Source: Collinsella aerofaciens (GTDB lineage: Bacteria; Actinomycetota; Coriobacteriia; Coriobacteriales; Coriobacteriaceae). From it: 41,859 nucleotides of DNA. The number at the start of each line of letters is the position of its first letter. The first letter of the stretch is position 1. A program made the translations under genes and the position numbers. Location: the NCBI RefSeq assembly GCF_005844325.1, contig NZ_SPFY01000019.1:1-41859 (forward strand), read 5' to 3'. Below are positions 8,541-15,767 of the stretch, one piece after another. A model generated the notes under the pieces. It saw only the letters and a list, made by a program, of their open reading frames with translations. It had not been told where the DNA came from and did not search any database.

Positions 8541-9308
8541 CTACTCGCCTGCCTTGACGACCATAGAGGCGAAGTCGGCAGCCTTGAGCGAAGCGCCGCC
8601 CACGAGGGCGCCGTCAACGTCGGGCTTGGCGACGAGCTCGGCGATGTTGCCGGGCTTGGCGGAACCGCCATACAGCACGCGGATGCCGTTGGCGAGCTCC
8701 TCGCCGAACATCTCCTTGAGGGTCTCACGGATAGCGCCGCAGACCTCCTGAGCGTCCTCGGCGGTAGCGGTCTTGCCTGTGCCGATGGCCCAGATGGGCT
8801 CGTAGGCGACGACGACCTGCTTGGGGCAGGTGATCTCAAGGCCAGCAAGGCCAGCCTTGACCTGGTTCACGACGTGCTCGACATAGGTGCCAGCCTCGCG
8901 GACCTCGAGGGACTCGCCGCAGCAGAAGACGGGAACAAGACCGGCGGAAACGAGAGCCTTAGCCTTCTTGTTCTGATCCTCGTCGGTCTCGTGGAAGTAG
9001 TCGCGACGCTCGGAGTGACCGATGATGCAGTAGGTGCAGCCAGCGGACTTGAGCATGTCGCAAGAAGACTCACCGGTGAAGGCACCCTTGGCCTCCCAGT
9101 ACACGTTCTGTGCACCGAGGGCGATGGGGGCAGCCTGAATGCGGTCATGAACCGTGGTGATGTCGATGGTCGGAGGGCAGACGAGCACCTCGACGCCAGC
9201 CGGAACCTCGGGCAGAGCCTGAGCCAGCTCGTCGGCGAGCTTGGCGGCCTCGGCGACGTCGTTGTTCATCTTCCAGTTACCAGCGATAAGAAGGGTGCGA
9301 TTAGGCAT
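8541..9308 (-). CDS. tpiA: Triosephosphate isomerase
   Basis: Interconverts dihydroxyacetone phosphate and glyceraldehyde-3-phosphate. The 255-aa TIM barrel has the AGNWKMN start (Asn11, Lys13), electrophile His98 in IIGHSERR, catalytic Glu170 in VAYEPIWAIGTGK, and the phosphate loop YGGSAKPGN. The start is set at 9308: the frame stays open upstream, but this ATG gives the family N-terminus and has GGAGG in front. It overlaps the last 8 nt of pgk, indicating translational coupling. Confidence 0.95.
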   Translation of the reverse strand: MPNRTLLIAGNWKMNNDVAEAAKLADELAQALPEVPAGVEVLVCPPTIDITTVHDRIQAAPIALGAQNVYWEAKGAFTGESSCDMLKSAGCTYCIIGHSERRDYFHETDEDQNKKAKALVSAGLVPVFCCGESLEVREAGTYVEHVVNQVKAGLAGLEITCPKQVVVAYEPIWAIGTGKTATAEDAQEVCGAIRETLKEMFGEELANGIRVLYGGSAKPGNIAELVAKPDVDGALVGGASLKAADFASMVVKAGE

Positions 9309-10491
9309 CGAGAAGCGCCTCCACTCCGGGCAGGGCCTTACCCTCGACGAGCTCCATGGAAGCGCCACCACCGGTGGAGATCCAGCTCATCTTGTCGGCC
9401 AGGTTGAACTTGTTGACAGCTGCGACAGAGTCACCACCGCCGATGATCGAGGTGCAGTCAGCCTCGGCGAGAGCCTCGGCGATAGCCTGGGTGCCGTGAG
9501 CAAAGTTGTCAAACTCGAAGACGCCCATGGGGCCGTTCCAGAACACGGTCTTGGCGCCCTTGACAGCCTCGGCATAGAGCTCCTCGGTCTTGGGACCGAT
9601 GTCCATACCCTCACGATCGTCGGGGATAGCGTCGGAAGCAACAACCTCGGGGACAGCGTCCTCGCCAAAGTGATCGGCAACACGGTTGTCGATGGGGAGT
9701 AGGATCTTGACACCCTTCTCCTCGGCCTTCTTGAGCATCTCGCCGGCGCGCTCGACCCAGTCCTCTTCCTTGAGGGACTGACCAACGGACAGGCCCTGAG
9801 CCAGGAAGAAGGTGTAGGCCATACCGCCACCGATGATCAGGGTGTCAGCGGAGTCGATGAGGTGATCGAGAACGCCGATCTTGGAGGAAACCTTGGAACC
9901 GCCGACGATGGCGACGAAGGGGCGCTCGGGCTCGGCGAAGATGCCGGTCAGCGTGTCGACCTCCTTCTCGAGCAAGAAGCCGGCGACGGCAGGCAGGTAA
10001 GCGGCGGGGCCCACGACGGAACCCTGGGCGCGGTGAGCGGTGCCGAAGGCATCGAGAACGAAGACGTCACCATAGGAAGCGAGCTTCTTGGCGATCTCGG
10101 GATCGTTCTTCTTCTCACGCTTGTCAAAACGGACGTTCTCGAGAACGAGGACCTTACCCGGCTCGACGGCGGCGACAGCCTCAGCAGCCTTCTCGCCGTA
10201 GGTGTCAGCGACAAAGGCAACGTCGAGACCAGAGAGCTCAGCGAGCTTCTTGGCGACGGGCTCGAGGGACAGCTCGGGCTGGAAGCCGGTGCCCTCGGGA
10301 CGGCCGAGGTGGCTCATGAGGATGACGCGAGCGTTGTGCTCAACGAGGTAGTTGATGGTGGGCAGGGCAGCCTTGATACGGGTGGTGTCGCCAACGACGC
10401 CATCCTTGATAGGCACGTTAAAGTCAACGCGGACGAGAACGCGCTTTCCGTCGACATCGATGTCGCGGACGGTCTTCTTGGTAAAGGCCAT
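9301..10491 (-). CDS. pgk: Phosphoglycerate kinase
   Basis: Makes ATP from 1,3-bisphosphoglycerate and ADP. The 396-aa protein shows RVDFNVP at 21-27, SHLGRP at 60-65, the hinge region KVSSKIGVLDHLI, the nucleotide loop WNGPMGVFE and the C-terminal GGGDSVAA and STGGGASMELVEGK motifs. ATG 10491 gives the family N-terminus MAFTKKTVRDIDVDGKRVLVR; its upstream AAAGG is modest. A strong terminator at 10551-10594 lies between gap and pgk, so pgk-tpiA-gpmI probably has its own promoter or is made by readthrough. Confidence 0.95.
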   Translation of the reverse strand: MAFTKKTVRDIDVDGKRVLVRVDFNVPIKDGVVGDTTRIKAALPTINYLVEHNARVILMSHLGRPEGTGFQPELSLEPVAKKLAELSGLDVAFVADTYGEKAAEAVAAVEPGKVLVLENVRFDKREKKNDPEIAKKLASYGDVFVLDAFGTAHRAQGSVVGPAAYLPAVAGFLLEKEVDTLTGIFAEPERPFVAIVGGSKVSSKIGVLDHLIDSADTLIIGGGMAYTFFLAQGLSVGQSLKEEDWVERAGEMLKKAEEKGVKILLPIDNRVADHFGEDAVPEVVASDAIPDDREGMDIGPKTEELYAEAVKGAKTVFWNGPMGVFEFDNFAHGTQAIAEALAEADCTSIIGGGDSVAAVNKFNLADKMSWISTGGGASMELVEGKALPGVEALLDA

Positions 10492-10514
10492 GTTTGCTTC
10501 TACCTTTCGTACGT

Positions 10515-10537
10515 GTCTGCCTCCCATTACGGCAGAC
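10515..10537 (-). promoter_or_regulatory. Leader hairpin upstream of pgk
   Basis: Positions 10515-10521 pair with 10531-10537 (7 bp, loop of 9) in the pgk leader, about 25 nt before the ATG. There is no U-run after it. It could be a protein-binding dyad or a stabilising 5' stem. Role unknown. Confidence 0.3.
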
Positions 10538-10550
10538 GATTTCTTATAAA

Positions 10551-10594
10551 AAGGGCGCGACCCTAGGGTGTAAGCCCTATAAGGCCGCGCCCTT
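10551..10594 (-). terminator. Rho-independent terminator after gap
   Basis: Positions 10551-10559 pair with 10586-10594 (9 bp). The 26-nt interior can itself fold (AGGG with CCCT). On the minus strand the stem runs into TTTTTATAAG. It lies 37 nt past the gap stop and would uncouple gap from pgk. Confidence 0.8.
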
Positions 10595-10631
10595 CTTTAG
10601 ACGCTCAACGAGCTATTCGCTAAAAGCTAAA

Positions 10632-11657
10632 TTAAGCAACGAACTTCTCGAAGTACTTGATGGTGCGGACCATCTGAGAGGTGTAGGAGTTCTCGTTGTC
10701 GTACCAAGAGGTGACCTGAACGAGGGTCTGGCCGTTGCCGAGGTCAGAGCACATGGTCTGAGTGGCGTCGAAGATGGAGCCGTGGGTCTCGCCGACGATG
10801 TCGCGGGAGACGATCTGGTCCTCGTTGTAGGCGAAGGTCTCGGGGATGGTCTCAGCGTAGGCCTTCATGGCAGCGTTGACCTCGTCGACGGTGACCTTCT
10901 TGTCAACGACGGCGTAGAGGTTGGTCAGCGAGCCGGTCGGCGTCGGGACGCGCTGGGCGGCACCGATGAGCTTGCCGTTGAGCTCGGGGAGAACCAGGCC
11001 GATGGCCTTGGCAGCGCCCGTGGTGTTCGGGACGATGTTCTCGGAGCAGGCGCGGGAGCGACGGAAGTTGCCCTTGCGCTGCGGGCCGTCGAGCGGCATC
11101 TGGTCGCCGGTGAAGGCGTGGATGGTGGTCATGATGCCGGACACGATGGGAGCGAAGTCGTTCAGACCCTTGGCCATCGGGGCGAGGCAGTTGGTGGTGC
11201 AGGAAGCAGCGGAGATGATGTTGTCCTCAGCGGTCAGCGTCTCATGGTTGACGTTGTACACGATGGTGGGCAGATCGCTGCCGGCCGGAGCGGAGATGAC
11301 GACCTTCTTGGCGCCAGCGTTGATGTGGGCCTGAGCCTTAGCCTTGCTGGTGTAGAAGCCGGTGCACTCGAGAACGACGTCGACGTCAAGGTCGCCCCAA
11401 GGCAGGTTGTTAGCGTCGGCCTCCTTGTAGATCTTGATCTCCTTGCCGTCAACGGTGATGGAATCCTCGCCAGCAACGACCTCGTGATCGCGAGCGTAGT
11501 TGCCCTGCGTGGAGTCGTACTTCAGCAGGTAAGCGAGCATATCGGGAGAGGTGAGGTCGTTGATAGCGACGATCTCGGAGCCCTCATGACCGAACATCTG
11601 ACGGAAAGCCAGACGACCGATGCGACCGAAGCCGTTAATAGCAACCTTTACTGCCAT
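10632..11657 (-). CDS. gap: Glyceraldehyde-3-phosphate dehydrogenase, type I
   Basis: Oxidises glyceraldehyde-3-phosphate to 1,3-bisphosphoglycerate with NAD. The 341-aa protein has the Rossmann start [10 protein letters not shown], the AINDLTS segment after the second strand, catalytic Cys153 in [12 protein letters not shown] and His180 in [14 protein letters not shown] 11657 is chosen over an upstream extension because it gives the family N-terminus and has AAAGGAG in front. It is followed by its own terminator. The upstream region 11658-11850 is AT-rich and holds possible control sites. Confidence 0.95.
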   Translation of the reverse strand: MAVKVAINGFGRIGRLAFRQMFGHEGSEIVAINDLTSPDMLAYLLKYDSTQGNYARDHEVVAGEDSITVDGKEIKIYKEADANNLPWGDLDVDVVLECTGFYTSKAKAQAHINAGAKKVVISAPAGSDLPTIVYNVNHETLTAEDNIISAASCTTNCLAPMAKGLNDFAPIVSGIMTTIHAFTGDQMPLDGPQRKGNFRRSRACSENIVPNTTGAAKAIGLVLPELNGKLIGAAQRVPTPTGSLTNLYAVVDKKVTVDEVNAAMKAYAETIPETFAYNEDQIVSRDIVGETHGSIFDATQTMCSDLGNGQTLVQVTSWYDNENSYTSQMVRTIKYFEKFVA

Positions 11658-11729
11658 TGTGTCTCCTTTCGTAAGGCCCCCGCGAGCTACAGCGCCCGCC
11701 GTTGAGGCCCACAAACTAACCACTCGCCT

Positions 11730-11805
11730 AATATACCTTTTTTTTGACTTGAATTTCACGAGAATGCTCGAAATTGAAAATCAAATTTACGTTAAAACGT
11801 TTTAA
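11730..11805 (-). promoter_or_regulatory. Control region upstream of gap
   Basis: On the minus strand TATATT (11730-11735) is a candidate -10 box, with no convincing -35 box. Upstream lies a perfect 14-bp palindrome TTAAAACGTTTTAA (11792-11805) whose central CG resembles LacI/GalR-family operators. Between them, around 11755-11774, is an imperfect dyad with CGAG and CTCG arms. The interval 11658-11850 holds no gene. No clear terminator follows whiA here, so readthrough from rapZ-whiA into gap is possible. Confidence 0.35.
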
Positions 11806-11850
11806 AGAATAAAATAGCAGCTAAATCCGTATATAAGTCGATACTTCAAA

Positions 11851-12780
11851 CTACCTGTTTGCTTCAATGAGCTTTTCAAGCCTCAAAACGCGATGGTACA
11901 GGGCAGACTTCGACAAGGGAGGGTCAGCCATCTCGCCCAGATCGCGCAGCGACAGATCGGGATAGCGCTCGCGCAGGTCGCAAAAGACTGCCAAGGCGTC
12001 CGGAAGCGTGTCGCGCAAACCCCGCTGTTCGAGCTCATCGATCAACGCAAGCTGATGCTGGGCGGCACCCGCACTTCTGGTCTGATTGGCCAGTTCGGCA
12101 TTCACGCGACGGTTTACGTCGTTCTTAACCAATTTGACCGCGCGCGCCTCCTCAATCTCGGCAACGCTGCGCTTGGCACCAATCAGCTTTAGGAGCTGCT
12201 CGATCTCCTCGGCGCTCTTAATGTAGACAGCAAAGGATCCGCGCCGCGCGTTAACGCGCGCATGGACCCCAATCTGCTCCAATAGATCGCAAAGTCCCCG
12301 AGCATACTGCTCGCCCTGCACCGCGATCTCCAAATGAAAGTCGCCGCGGGGATCGGCCACGAAACCGCCGGCGATGAGCGCGCCGCGGATGTAGGCAAGC
12401 CTGCAGCAGGGACGGGCAACGATGTGCCGGGGAACACCAGCGACGAGCCCTCCCCTGCGGTCGAGAATGCCCAGCAGCACCAGAGCCTTGTCCAGGTCGG
12501 GCTGATCGGGCAGGGTAATGAGATAGTTACGGACCTTATGCAAGACCGATTTACGAACGGTGAATTCCGTTTTGAGCTTAAGGATGCGATGCGTCAGTGT
12601 GATCATCGTGCGCGCGACGGCACCCGTCTCGGTCGCGACCGTCAAACGATACCGCCCGGAGCCGGCCAGCGAAAGTGTACCGCTCACACGCGTCAGGGCG
12701 GCAAGCGTCGACAAATCGCAGTATTCACATTCGGGTTCGCAGCGCGCGAGCTCGTCACGCACCTCGGCGGTAAACGACAT
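11851..12780 (-). CDS. whiA: WhiA-type DNA-binding protein
   Basis: Conserved Gram-positive regulator, a sporulation factor in Streptomyces that influences cell division and other functions in Firmicutes. The 309-aa protein begins MSFTAEVRDELAR as in the WhiA N-terminal domain. It continues with the degenerate LAGLIDADG-like fold (RGALIAGGFVADPRGDFHLEI) and ends in the helix-turn-helix region (DLSLRDLGEMADPPLSKSALYHRVLRLEKL). It lies 6 nt after rapZ. The yvcK gene that normally sits between the two is missing. Confidence 0.92.
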   Translation of the reverse strand: MSFTAEVRDELARCEPECEYCDLSTLAALTRVSGTLSLAGSGRYRLTVATETGAVARTMITLTHRILKLKTEFTVRKSVLHKVRNYLITLPDQPDLDKALVLLGILDRRGGLVAGVPRHIVARPCCRLAYIRGALIAGGFVADPRGDFHLEIAVQGEQYARGLCDLLEQIGVHARVNARRGSFAVYIKSAEEIEQLLKLIGAKRSVAEIEEARAVKLVKNDVNRRVNAELANQTRSAGAAQHQLALIDELEQRGLRDTLPDALAVFCDLRERYPDLSLRDLGEMADPPLSKSALYHRVLRLEKLIEANR

Positions 12781-12786
12781 GCAGGC

Positions 12787-13707
12787 CTATGCTTTCGTGT
12801 TGGCGCGCGACAGGTCGCGATGGGAAATGCTCACGTGATATTGGGCGCCTTCCAAATAACGTGCCGTGGCCTCGGCGATGGCAACGCTGCGGTGTTGACC
12901 GCCCGTACAGCCGATGGCGATAGAAAGCTGCGGCTTGCCCTCCGCGATATAGCCCGGCATCACCGTATCGAGCAGCTGCGTCCAGGCCTTCCAGAACTCC
13001 TGGGTCTTGGGATGGTCCAAAACAAAATCGGAGACCTTTTTATCGAGACCGGTCATGGTGCGCATCTCGGGATCGTAGAACGGATTGGGCAGGAAGCGGA
13101 CGTCGATCATAATGTCCGCCTCGACGGGCATGCCGTGCTTAAAGCCAAACGAGAACACGTGAACGTCCATGAGCTGCTGGTCGGACAACTCGGAGAACGC
13201 CATGCGCAATTTATTGCGCAGAGCAGAAGTGCGCAAGCGGCTCGTATCGATAATCATGTCAGCTCGGTCGCGAACGCCCTGCAGCTGCAGGCGCTCGCGC
13301 TGAATCGCATCGGCCGTAGTCTCCCCCGGCTTGGCAATGGGATGGCGGCGGCGGTTTTCGCTATAACGACGGATCAGCACCTCGTCAGAGGCCTCGAGAA
13401 ACACGATGTCACAGCTCATCTCGCGCTCCTCGAGCGCGGCAACGGCATCGAGCAGCTCATCGAACAAGCCCTGGCTGCGCAGGTCGCAGGTGACGGCAAG
13501 ATGCCTGCCCACGCCCGTATTGATGCCGACGAGTTCGGCAAGCTGGGCGATCAGACGCGGAGGCAAGTTGTCGATGCAAAAATAGCCCATGTCCTCGAAC
13601 ACATGCATGGCCTGCGTTCGGCCCGATCCGGACATTCCGGTGATGATGACGATATCGGGGATGCGCTCCGAGCGCTCCGCCGCATCCATGGCATCTCCCT
13701 TTTGCAT
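12787..13707 (-). CDS. rapZ: RapZ/YvcJ family RNase adapter / nucleotide-binding protein
   Basis: P-loop protein of the RapZ family; E. coli RapZ steers RNase E onto GlmZ, and the Gram-positive role is less clear. The 306-aa protein has Walker A GMSGSGRT at 24-31, with Arg where Lys is usual (a form I associate with actinobacterial members), then GYFCIDNLPP, and the C-terminal IGCTGGQHRSVAIAE signature. Two starts are possible: ATG 13707, preceded by AGGAGG, and ATG 13689 (MDAAERS), preceded by AAAGGGAG. I keep the upstream one. It follows a terminator-like hairpin with no room for a promoter in between. Confidence 0.9.
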   Translation of the reverse strand: MQKGDAMDAAERSERIPDIVIITGMSGSGRTQAMHVFEDMGYFCIDNLPPRLIAQLAELVGINTGVGRHLAVTCDLRSQGLFDELLDAVAALEEREMSCDIVFLEASDEVLIRRYSENRRRHPIAKPGETTADAIQRERLQLQGVRDRADMIIDTSRLRTSALRNKLRMAFSELSDQQLMDVHVFSFGFKHGMPVEADIMIDVRFLPNPFYDPEMRTMTGLDKKVSDFVLDHPKTQEFWKAWTQLLDTVMPGYIAEGKPQLSIAIGCTGGQHRSVAIAEATARYLEGAQYHVSISHRDLSRANTKA

Positions 13708-13725
13708 GTGTGCCTCCTAAAACAA

Positions 13726-13754
13726 GCGCGGGACCCGGCCAGCGGATCCCGCGC
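13726..13754 (-). terminator. Terminator or attenuator hairpin just before rapZ
   Basis: On the minus strand an 11-bp stem with one G-U pair and a 7-nt loop runs directly into TTGTTTT, which merges with the rapZ ribosome-binding site AGGAGG. It can terminate transcripts coming from nanE. The only -10-like box, TATACT (13773-13778, minus strand), lies upstream of it, so rapZ transcripts would have to read through. Attenuation is inferred. Confidence 0.7.
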
Positions 13755-13805
13755 GATCAATTGCCTTTATTGAGTATACCGCCCCAAGCGGATACGAGGC
13801 CTGTC

Positions 13806-14492
13806 TTACGCCTCAAGCGCAGCCTTGAACCAACTTGTAATACTCGTGGGGTGCGTGATGGCGGTGCCGACGACAACGGCCCAGGCGCCCGCATCAATCG
13901 CGGCGCGGGCCTCCTCGGGCGTGTGCACGCGGCCCTCGCAGATGATGGGAAGACCGGGGAATTCCTCGGTCGCCTGACGCAGAAGCGGCAGATCGGGGCC
14001 ATCGGCCATGGTGCAGTCGATAGCGGCAACACCATGAGAAAGCGTGGTGGACACCAGGTCGAAGCCCATGTCGACAGCACGACGAATATCCTCGATGGTG
14101 GCACAGTCGGCCATCAGGAGCACGCCCTCCTCGTGCAGCGGGCGGAAGGTATCCTCGACCGACTTGCCATCGGGACGTGGGCGATCGGTGGCGTCAATCG
14201 CCACGATATCGGCACCCGCAGCAACGCAGGCGCGAGCGTGGCGCAGCGTCGGCGTGATGTAAACGCCCTCGTGCCCATCCTTCCACAGGCCGATAACAGG
14301 AACCTCACAGCGACCCTTAATGGCGGCAATGTCGGCAAGGCCCTGGCAGCGAATGGCGGCGGCACCGCCGAGCTCGCAAGCGCGAGACATTTGAGCCATG
14401 GTCTCGGGCGTACGAAGCGGCTCGCCCATATACGCCTGAACGCTCACGACGAGCTTGCCCTTCAGGGATTGAATCAAAGGATCTACGGTCAT
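13806..14492 (-). CDS. nanE: N-acetylmannosamine-6-phosphate 2-epimerase
   Basis: Converts ManNAc-6-P to GlcNAc-6-P, linking sialic acid breakdown to amino-sugar metabolism. The 228-aa TIM barrel matches NanE closely: VSVQAYMGEPLRTPE at 17-30, catalytic Lys71 in VIGLWKDG, YITPTLRHARACVAAGADIVAID at about 78-100, the signature ATDRPRP at 101-107 and MADCATIEDIRRA. ATG 14492 is preceded by a modest GAAAGG; a 13-residue upstream extension is less family-like. It is the last gene of the sialic acid island and starts just after the large hairpin 14518-14615. Confidence 0.92.
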   Translation of the reverse strand: MTVDPLIQSLKGKLVVSVQAYMGEPLRTPETMAQMSRACELGGAAAIRCQGLADIAAIKGRCEVPVIGLWKDGHEGVYITPTLRHARACVAAGADIVAIDATDRPRPDGKSVEDTFRPLHEEGVLLMADCATIEDIRRAVDMGFDLVSTTLSHGVAAIDCTMADGPDLPLLRQATEEFPGLPIICEGRVHTPEEARAAIDAGAWAVVVGTAITHPTSITSWFKAALEA

Positions 14493-14510
14493 GTTCGACT
14501 CAACCTTTCT

Positions 14511-14615
14511 AAAAACAGCCTTCTGAGACACCGCACCTTGACGTTCAAACCGTCGCTCACGTACCGAAGTACGCTTCGCTCCTCTTTCACGTCAATCTGC
14601 GGCACCTCAGAAGGC
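14511..14615 (-). promoter_or_regulatory. Structured RNA element with U-run before nanE
   Basis: Read on the minus strand, the element folds into stacked stems. Positions 14606-14615 pair with 14518-14527 (10 bp), 14598-14602 with 14531-14535 (5 bp), and 14589-14595 with 14538-14544 (7 bp, across a 2x2 internal loop). The apical stem 14569-14573 with 14560-14564 closes a C(UUCG)G tetraloop. The base is followed by GTTTTT (14511-14516), then the nanE ribosome-binding site. It is either the terminator of the kinase gene or an attenuator that nanE transcripts must pass. I recognise no named riboswitch. Confidence 0.65.
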
Positions 14616-14632
14616 GCACTTGGTAGTTATGT

Positions 14633-15598
14633 TTACTTCAACGATGCAAGAAGGTGTTCGGCGGCACCGATGAGTGGAGCATCACCCTCCAGAGAACCGA
14701 TAAGGATCGGCGTGTCCTGAAGCGGATCGAGCGCCTGGCTGGCATAGCCCTCGTGCACCGAATCCTTCCACGTCTGCGAACGCCAATCGGGACCTTGGTG
14801 AATCACGCCGCCCGAAAGCACGATGACCTCAGGGTCCAGAATGTTAGCGAGCGAGCCCAAGCTGGCACCCAGCGCAAAGCCGGCGTCATGGATGACCTCG
14901 GTCGCCTTTGCGTCGCCCGCACGGCACAGGTCGTTCACGTCGCGACCGACCGAAGGACGGCTGGGGTCGACGCGACCGAAGCGCTCATCGTACATACGAC
15001 CAATGGAAGTGCCCGAAGCAACCGACTCCAGATGGCCAGAACGTCCGCAGGCGCAGGGAATGCCAGCGGCAGCCGAGCACTCGATGTGGCCCATATGACC
15101 GGCAGCACCATGGAAGCCCTGCATCACGCGGCCGTTCTCGACATATGCGCCGCCGATGCCCGTACCGATGCCCAGACACAAGACGGAGAACTTGCCCTTG
15201 CCGACGCCCCAGTGGGCCTCGCCCAGAGCATGAGCCTGCACGTCGCCCACCACGGCAACGGGAAGACCAAGGTCTTCGCGCAGACGCGGCCCCAACTGAA
15301 CGCCGGACCAGCCGGGCATGATCTCGTTGGCATACGCGATGGCGCCCGTCTTGGGATCGACGACGCCTGCGGCACCGATACCGACACCGAGGACCTCGAC
15401 ATCGGGATTCGCCTCAAGAGCGGCCTTGATGGACGCCTCGATACGTTGGAAGACGGCCTCGCCGCCCTCCTGGGCCTCGGTAGGAACCTCGGCCTCAAAT
15501 ACGGGATGGGGCGCACTGCCGTCAGCCGGGTACTCCATGATGGCGGTCGCGATCTTAGTTCCGCCGATATCGACAGAGCAGACGTACTTGTTCTCCAT
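14633..15598 (-). CDS. nanK: ROK family sugar kinase, probable N-acetylmannosamine kinase
   Basis: Likely phosphorylates ManNAc to ManNAc-6-P with ATP. The 321-aa protein has the ROK phosphate motif DIGGTK (10-15), catalytic Asp119 in GDVQAHALGE, the GIGTGIGG loop (143-150), and AGHMGH at 167-171. AGHMGH resembles the AGHVGH of E. coli NanK rather than the GEIGH of glucokinases. The zinc motif reads CACGRSGHLE (182-191), with His189 where the third Cys usually sits. ATG 15598 has AAGGAG in front, and that ribosome-binding site can be masked by a TCTCC-GAA-GGAGA hairpin (15604-15616). Its place between nanA and nanE supports NanK; glucokinase is the alternative. Confidence 0.75.
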   Translation of the reverse strand: MENKYVCSVDIGGTKIATAIMEYPADGSAPHPVFEAEVPTEAQEGGEAVFQRIEASIKAALEANPDVEVLGVGIGAAGVVDPKTGAIAYANEIMPGWSGVQLGPRLREDLGLPVAVVGDVQAHALGEAHWGVGKGKFSVLCLGIGTGIGGAYVENGRVMQGFHGAAGHMGHIECSAAAGIPCACGRSGHLESVASGTSIGRMYDERFGRVDPSRPSVGRDVNDLCRAGDAKATEVIHDAGFALGASLGSLANILDPEVIVLSGGVIHQGPDWRSQTWKDSVHEGYASQALDPLQDTPILIGSLEGDAPLIGAAEHLLASLK

Positions 15599-15669
15599 GT
15601 CGTTCTCCTTCGGAGACAAAACAACTACAGGAAATGAAGGCGGTGTTATCGCCGCAGCATGATAAAGGT

Positions 15670-15763
15670 TTCCCAGGTGCCCGAGGTTGGGGTGAAAGTG
15701 GTCGGGCGTTGACCTAATGGGTCACGCCCGACCACTTGAGCCCCAAGATCGAGTGCCTGGGGA
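15670..15763 (-). terminator. Large hairpin after the NanA-family gene
   Basis: The inner stem pairs 15696-15708 with 15725-15737 (13 bp) and, past one bulged base, 15710-15714 with 15720-15724 (5 bp). Outer helices add 15687-15692 with 15741-15746, and about 15670-15677 with 15756-15763. On the minus strand it is followed only by CCTTTATC, so it is a weak intrinsic terminator at best. It may instead protect the upstream mRNA or mark processing. Confidence 0.55.
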
Positions 15764-15767
15764 AGCT

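Noticed and set aside
12862-13707. Arg in place of Lys in the RapZ Walker A motif as a sign of inactivity
   Set aside because: I recall the same Arg in other actinobacterial RapZ proteins, and the rest of the protein is well conserved.
13726-13754. Insertion-sequence terminal repeat before rapZ
   Set aside because: There is only one hairpin with a U-run and no partner repeat or transposase nearby; a terminator explains it.
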